Positions 59,118-64,000 of a stretch of DNA of 64,000 bases are shown in pieces. The stretch covers positions 67,613,058 to 67,677,057 of the forward strand of contig NC_088295.1 in the NCBI RefSeq assembly GCF_032854445.1. The letters run 5' to 3'. Position numbers and translations under genes: made by a program. Within the stretch, counting starts at the first letter, position 1, and each line of letters starts with the position of its first letter. The notes below the pieces were generated by a model, which saw nothing but the letters and a program-made list of their open reading frames with translations, searched no databases and was not told the origin of the DNA. The stretch is from Liolophura sinensis. Lineage: Eukaryota; Mollusca; Polyplacophora; Chitonida; Chitonidae.

Positions 59118-62100
59118 CCAAAAGCACAAAAAAAAACTAAAAAAATATTGGTTTTGGTTCCGTTTCCAAGAGAAAGTTGTGAGGTTTTTGCTAAATTGAT
59201 GTAACATTTAAGTTGTTAGCTATACTACCCGATAGAACTTAAATGGAGATTTGATCTGTGATAATGGGCATCATCAGTATAGATTTTGACCCTTTAAGTT
59301 CACAAGAAAAATATGAGCTGTTTGACTAAATCCAAGACGGACAGGCTGTTGACAGATTTACAGCCTTGTAGCAGCTTGACAGTGGATTTTATTGATTCTG
59401 GGCTGGCTACAATGCCTAAGTAGACACCCACGGCCTCCATACAATATGGCTACTTTGTCAGACATCGACACTTTACTGATTTATGTTAACATTGAGCCAT
59501 GCCTAGTGGATCTGTATAGCTATCTTTTGAAGAGAAACCAAAAATAAAGAAAAAAAGACTGAGAAAGTAGGGAATTCGCAAAGATGCAAATCTATTATTG
59601 ATGCTGTGGTCTGTGCTGTACACATTGTTGATGTTGGTAAAAAAAATGCTACCATTGTGAATTAACTTTTTGTGACTGTATGAAGTATTGTAAGCAGCAT
59701 CGTACATTACATCACCTGTCTCTCTTTTCATCAATAAATAACCACGGTTAGGACAGAGAGTTACACGTGTGCATATATAGTGTTAAAAAAATTGTAGTTT
59801 CAATTCTGTATGTGCATGTTTATGTATGTAAATATATACACCTTAATACTTGTATATATATGCACATAATACATTAACAAAATCAAATAATGTTTAAGCA
59901 ACTTTCTTACTACCAGATATGTACATAAATGTAATATATGTATGTCGTATATATAATAACATATAATACACAGAGGCTAGAGCCATAATGCATTCTGTTC
60001 TGCAAAGGGTGTGTCTTCTTGCTATTTCAATGGGGTTAGAGTTATCTGAGATCTTGATTCTGGTACCGCAAGTGTTTAACTTCTTTAAGTATCTCCTGTT
60101 GGGTGACTTGGGAATGAGAACCTTCTCTGTTTATAGGAGAGATAATCATCATATCCAAGCTAAAGGTCAGTGACTATGAGCTTAAACACTGAACATCTGT
60201 CAATCTGTAGTTATTCATTCAGCAGTTCTATAGAGTTCCCGACTAGACAAAGTGTGGAAGTTCTCCTGCAGGATTATAGCTAGCTGGCACAGAATGTCCT
60301 GCTTTTTATCCACTGAATCAACATTGCAGTCTGGGTGACCTTATAAAATTCCAAGTACTGTTATATGACTATCAAGCTGATAAATGGACTCCAGGACAAT
60401 ATAGGCTTGGAGAGGCTATTATCCTGCGCCCAAACTGAGTGATAATGTTAGCCAGTCGAGTGAGTTGAATGTAATGTATGTGTAAACAAGTAAATGTACT
60501 TGGGACTACATGACTGAAGAGTAAGTTAATGGTAAGGCCTGAGTTCAATCCCTTGGAAGACAGTGACGTTATTGTTTTGGATCTTTTGGAAGAGGAAAAG
60601 TTAAGAAAGGTAATTCTGGACCTTCTGAAAAAACTTGATTAATCAGTGTTTCAGAACTCACATCTCACATCTGTATTTTTGGCATTATAATCAAGATAGA
60701 TAATTTTTGAAAAACTTAAACAATAATTACCTTAACAAAAAGAGGGACAATTTGGACAAACTTACAATGTTTGCTTAAAGTGCTTGGGCTTGGAAATTTT
60801 GTAAGTGAAGATCCCAGATGTCTGCCTCTGTGTACCAGTACAGACGTTTGTAATTCTGATATTGCATATAGGGAGAAATGGCCATTCACTGGTTCATTTA
60901 TAGTAATGGTGTGGGTATGATTACTGTGACTGATTGAACAATGACTTGTTCATTTCTAGCTTTAAATCAGGAGGGTTTAATTGTCAAGTACCAGGTGACG
61001 GGAGCTGGCACATGCCTGTACATGTATATATAAACACTCCATGTTATCTGCCCATTACCAGGTTCTTCAATATAAATAGATTAAACTTTAATATATAATA
61101 CATGAGCATCATTTCATAAGTAAAAATAGCTACACGTAATGATGCAGATGACTACCCCTTAAATTTGTTCTATTTTGAAGTGAATAATTTACAATGAAGG
61201 CATGCCATACAGTTATTCGGATTTTCACAATTCCTTTTGTATACGTGGACATTTTTCTGTATGTTTTAGCAGTATAATACTGGGGAATATTCACCTGTCC
61301 CTTAATGATCATGACCAATGCTGAGATGATTGTTTTATTACATGCATGTCTACGCATAAGGGACTCTCAAAGTCATCTCATTGTGACAATCGAGTACATT
61401 TCTGTGGTGACCCTGTATATTTGTCCTTGCTGCATGTATATGTAGTGATCTGGTGGTATCCAGATGTTGGTCAACTCGGAATGACTATATAATGTGAGTG
61501 GAAAGCAACAGGGAAGTGCAGCACTTAAACCTGGCTTTGCACTGACCATTCTTTTGTTTGGTGTGCAGTATAATGCTTACGGGGCATTATATGTACCTAC
61601 CACTGCAATAATACATGCCTATAAATCTATTGTGTGTGAGGGCATATGTTCAAACCTGACTTTTGTAGCAGTTAATTTGCTCAGAGTCTTTGTCCTAAAG
61701 CTTCCCCCAAGGCAGTATGTCAGTCTCATTTTATTAAAGTCTATCCCTCCCTCCCATAAAACAGTCTAATAGACCATTAAAAGCATGTATAAATCCAAGT
61801 TACGTCATTTGTCTCAAATTTTATTCAACGTGTTCAAGGTGTTTTATTCAAGGTTTTTTACATACATGCGCATGTACCAACTCATTCTGTGTTTAAAGAA
61901 GTTAAGACTTCCTATTAGTGTGTCTGAGGTTTATGGGGTGTTAACATGGAATGTTAGAATCTAACATCACAGACTTTAATAGGAGCATTACTTAAGGTAG
62001 GCCTGTACTCATTCGACGGAGACCTTGAGAACATTGGGCCGCAGTGATCCAAGCCAATCCGTTGGCTAACACCGAGGCTTCCTGTTACAAATACAGAGTA

Positions 62101-62870
62101 TGTATGTCCTGCAAAAAGTATACATGTGTCTTTATTGTGATATTTCATTTCATTTTACTGTGATATTTCTGACTTCAGCAAAGTTTTTGAACACAAGAAA
62201 GTATATTCCCAAGGAGACCTCTATAACTGTGAAAACAGTGCAATATACAGGTTATTTTGTTTTGTTGTCTAATACCTTTAAGAGAAGTAATGGTCAATCA
62301 CTGTACATGTTGATCATCATATTTAACTTTCATGTAGTTTAAAATAGATGCATTTGTCCAGAGCTTATGAAGCACAGGTGTCTATAACTACACGTAACTA
62401 GCAATTTTATCTTTATTGGAAGTGGGTAATTGCATGTATGTATTCATCCAAATTTGACGATTTGCGATTCCCTGTTTTTTAAGACTAGTTTACAGTTAGC
62501 CACATTAAAATAGGTAGAATTAATCTAGTATAACACATGGTTATAAATCTCCTAAGGATAATTGAATTAATGGTAAATTAAAGTACTTTTTAAGAGACTG
62601 CATACAAATATTCATTTGTTCATAACATTTTACAGGAGTGAGATGTGATCCAGTGGTAATTGCGATGCGCAACTTTCAAATGTTGCCATGCAAGGCTTTG
62701 GTTCAGTGCCATCCTTACACTGACAAGAAATTTCTTGATTTCCCTGGCTTCTAGATTCATTGTTTGTGGAGCCTTTGTGACATTAAAGCCGTAGACTGTG
62801 CTCGTGTGGGCAGTGTATGGCATTAAACAACAGTTATGCCATATTTGTGGCTGTTACTGTACATGTGCTG
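59118..62870. other. non-coding, nothing recognised
   Basis: CpG-poor, AT-rich around 59760-59960 (tatata-rich). No supported exon or RNA. Confidence 0.4.
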
Positions 62871-63103
62871 TAATTCTTCAACCTTTTCGCAAGTCTTCAA
62901 GGTGTTTTCTCAAGCATATTCTGAATTGAAGACATTATTCTGTGTTTACTGATAAAATGACACATTTTGTGAAGCCCTGAAATTGGCCAATCCATCCAGT
63001 GTCATTTTGTCTCTAACATAAACATGAACATATCTATAAGTTGCACAAGTGTGTAAGTTGCACTGAAAGTACCTCTTTTATAAATGCGAAGGTTGAGGAA
63101 TTA
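62871..63103 (+). mobile_element. MITE-like family, best copy with terminal inverted repeats
   Basis: Left end taattcttcaaccttttcgc and right end gcgaaggttgaggaatta are near-perfect inverted repeats of about 20 bp. The 233-bp interior has no open frame of note and matches 11808-11996 and, inverted, 26482-26640. Other copies end one step further out in (t)accctaattc, so the true terminus is probably TACCC or TA|CCC. This suggests, but does not prove, a TA target. Confidence 0.8.
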
Positions 63104-64000
63104 GGGTACAATTTTTCATTGTCATGCAAGGCAAAGTTAAATCAACATGTTCTCATAAACACCAGTAATTTTTGTTCTGTTGATTATTTTTTTGCAGGAT
63201 AACATACAATGTACAGTGGTTTTTGTCTGTATGCTGCCTGAGCTTATTAAGCCTCGGGCAGGTTATTGAAGTAATCCTATGTAATCAGTTTGGTGTCAGA
63301 GCCAAACAACTTGAGTCTACTATAATTTGTCCTGTAGAGCAATGTGAAATTTGGCAGAGTTTGGAGTGGATTTCAGTAATGCGAAAAACATTTGTGGACT
63401 GCAAAGGTGGTGATTAAGGCTCCTGAAAATACCCCATTCCTGTAAAGCTGTAGGTTTTTATATTTATAGCGGACATTATTGAACGGTCCTTTTTTTTTTT
63501 TGACACGGCTGCCATGGTTATTGTTCTCAGGCCTGACTTAAAGTGCTCTTCTTTATCAGCAGTCGTATTTCATTAAAACTCCCCGACTTTAACAAACACG
63601 AAGCCATAGAAAGTTTTCAAGCTGTCTTTTCCACTGCTGGTAAGAGCTAATGACTGCGGTTGAATTCTCAGTGGAATCCTGAAGTCTTGCAGTCCATGTG
63701 GAGTGATTCCAGACCGGCCTGAAATCGTTGTGAGATATCTGCTGGTGACCAGAGTCAATAATAAGAATTGAAGTTAGTGGATTTACCCAGCTCTTCACCA
63801 GCTTTTAGTCTACGCACTGACATTTACAAACGGAAATTGGCCAACCATATCATTTTTATTACTTTATCGGTTGCTGGATCCTTTTCGCCTTGCTTTTCTA
63901 TATTGCTTTTGTTAAGACTAGGCCTTCTTTGGTCTTCATTAACGTGCTTATACATGTCTCTTACGTTTGGTCCATAAAAGATTTCAAGTACAAGTATATG
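63104..64000. other. non-coding; CpG-retaining stretch at 63.5-63.85 kb
   Basis: CpG density rises around 63505-63840 (cccgactttaacaaacacga, ccagaccggcctgaaatcgt). Minus-strand frames there (63573-63798) overlap each other without splice support. A candidate regulatory element. The window ends in unique DNA. Confidence 0.35.

Overview
The window looks like nuclear DNA of a marine invertebrate, most likely a mollusc-like lophotrochozoan such as a bivalve. It is AT-rich, full of the palindromic word TACATGTA, and carries many tRNA-derived SINEs whose 3' ends read like ttgagtacggcgtaaaacac, a tail I associate with molluscan SINEs. I see no rRNA, no intact tRNA gene, no CRISPR array, no reverse transcriptase or transposase, and no protein-coding gene I can name. 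Short open frames are abundant, as chance predicts at this base composition. Species and gene identity cannot be settled from the sequence alone.

Layout. Positions 1-1340 are a degenerate minisatellite. Positions 1341-6200 keep normal CpG density. They hold a 300-bp fold-back element (2044-2343), SINE fragments, an exact 115-bp tandem duplication (3783-4012) and a CpG-rich stretch ending in a perfect CAG|GTAAGT donor at 4357/4358. From about 6.5 kb to the right end most of the sequence is strongly CpG-depleted and TG/CA-rich (0 CpG in 33001-33300 against 11 in 5461-5760). In invertebrates with mosaic gene-body methylation this pattern suits a promoter and first exon near 4.2-4.36 kb followed by a very long methylated intron on the + strand. 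That reading is inference.

Within the depleted part a few islands keep CpG: about 17.94-18.54, 23.74-23.99, 35.1-35.8, 47.27-48.1, 53.98-54.33 and 63.5-63.8 kb. They are the best candidates for enhancers, alternative promoters or exons. The 18.1-18.2 kb island carries two opposed CCAAT boxes, a TATA box and an initiator in promoter-like spacing. The 47.3-48.1 kb island ends in a GTAAGT donor and contains a cluster of ACCTG E-box cores.

The rest is mobile-element debris: about 20 copies of SINE-1 (tRNA head, AAAT tail), four of SINE-2 (one with a perfect 13-bp target-site duplication), one probable SINE-3, a MITE-like family with terminal inverted repeats, and three further dispersed families (B, C, D). 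Two SINE-1 clusters (13.7-14.6 and 28.9-29.7 kb) share the same AT-rich linker. One SINE-1 is split by a 287-bp insert that recurs next to a SINE-1 3' half at 12.0-12.5 kb. A 27-bp minisatellite (57366-57825) is open in several frames but is not a gene.
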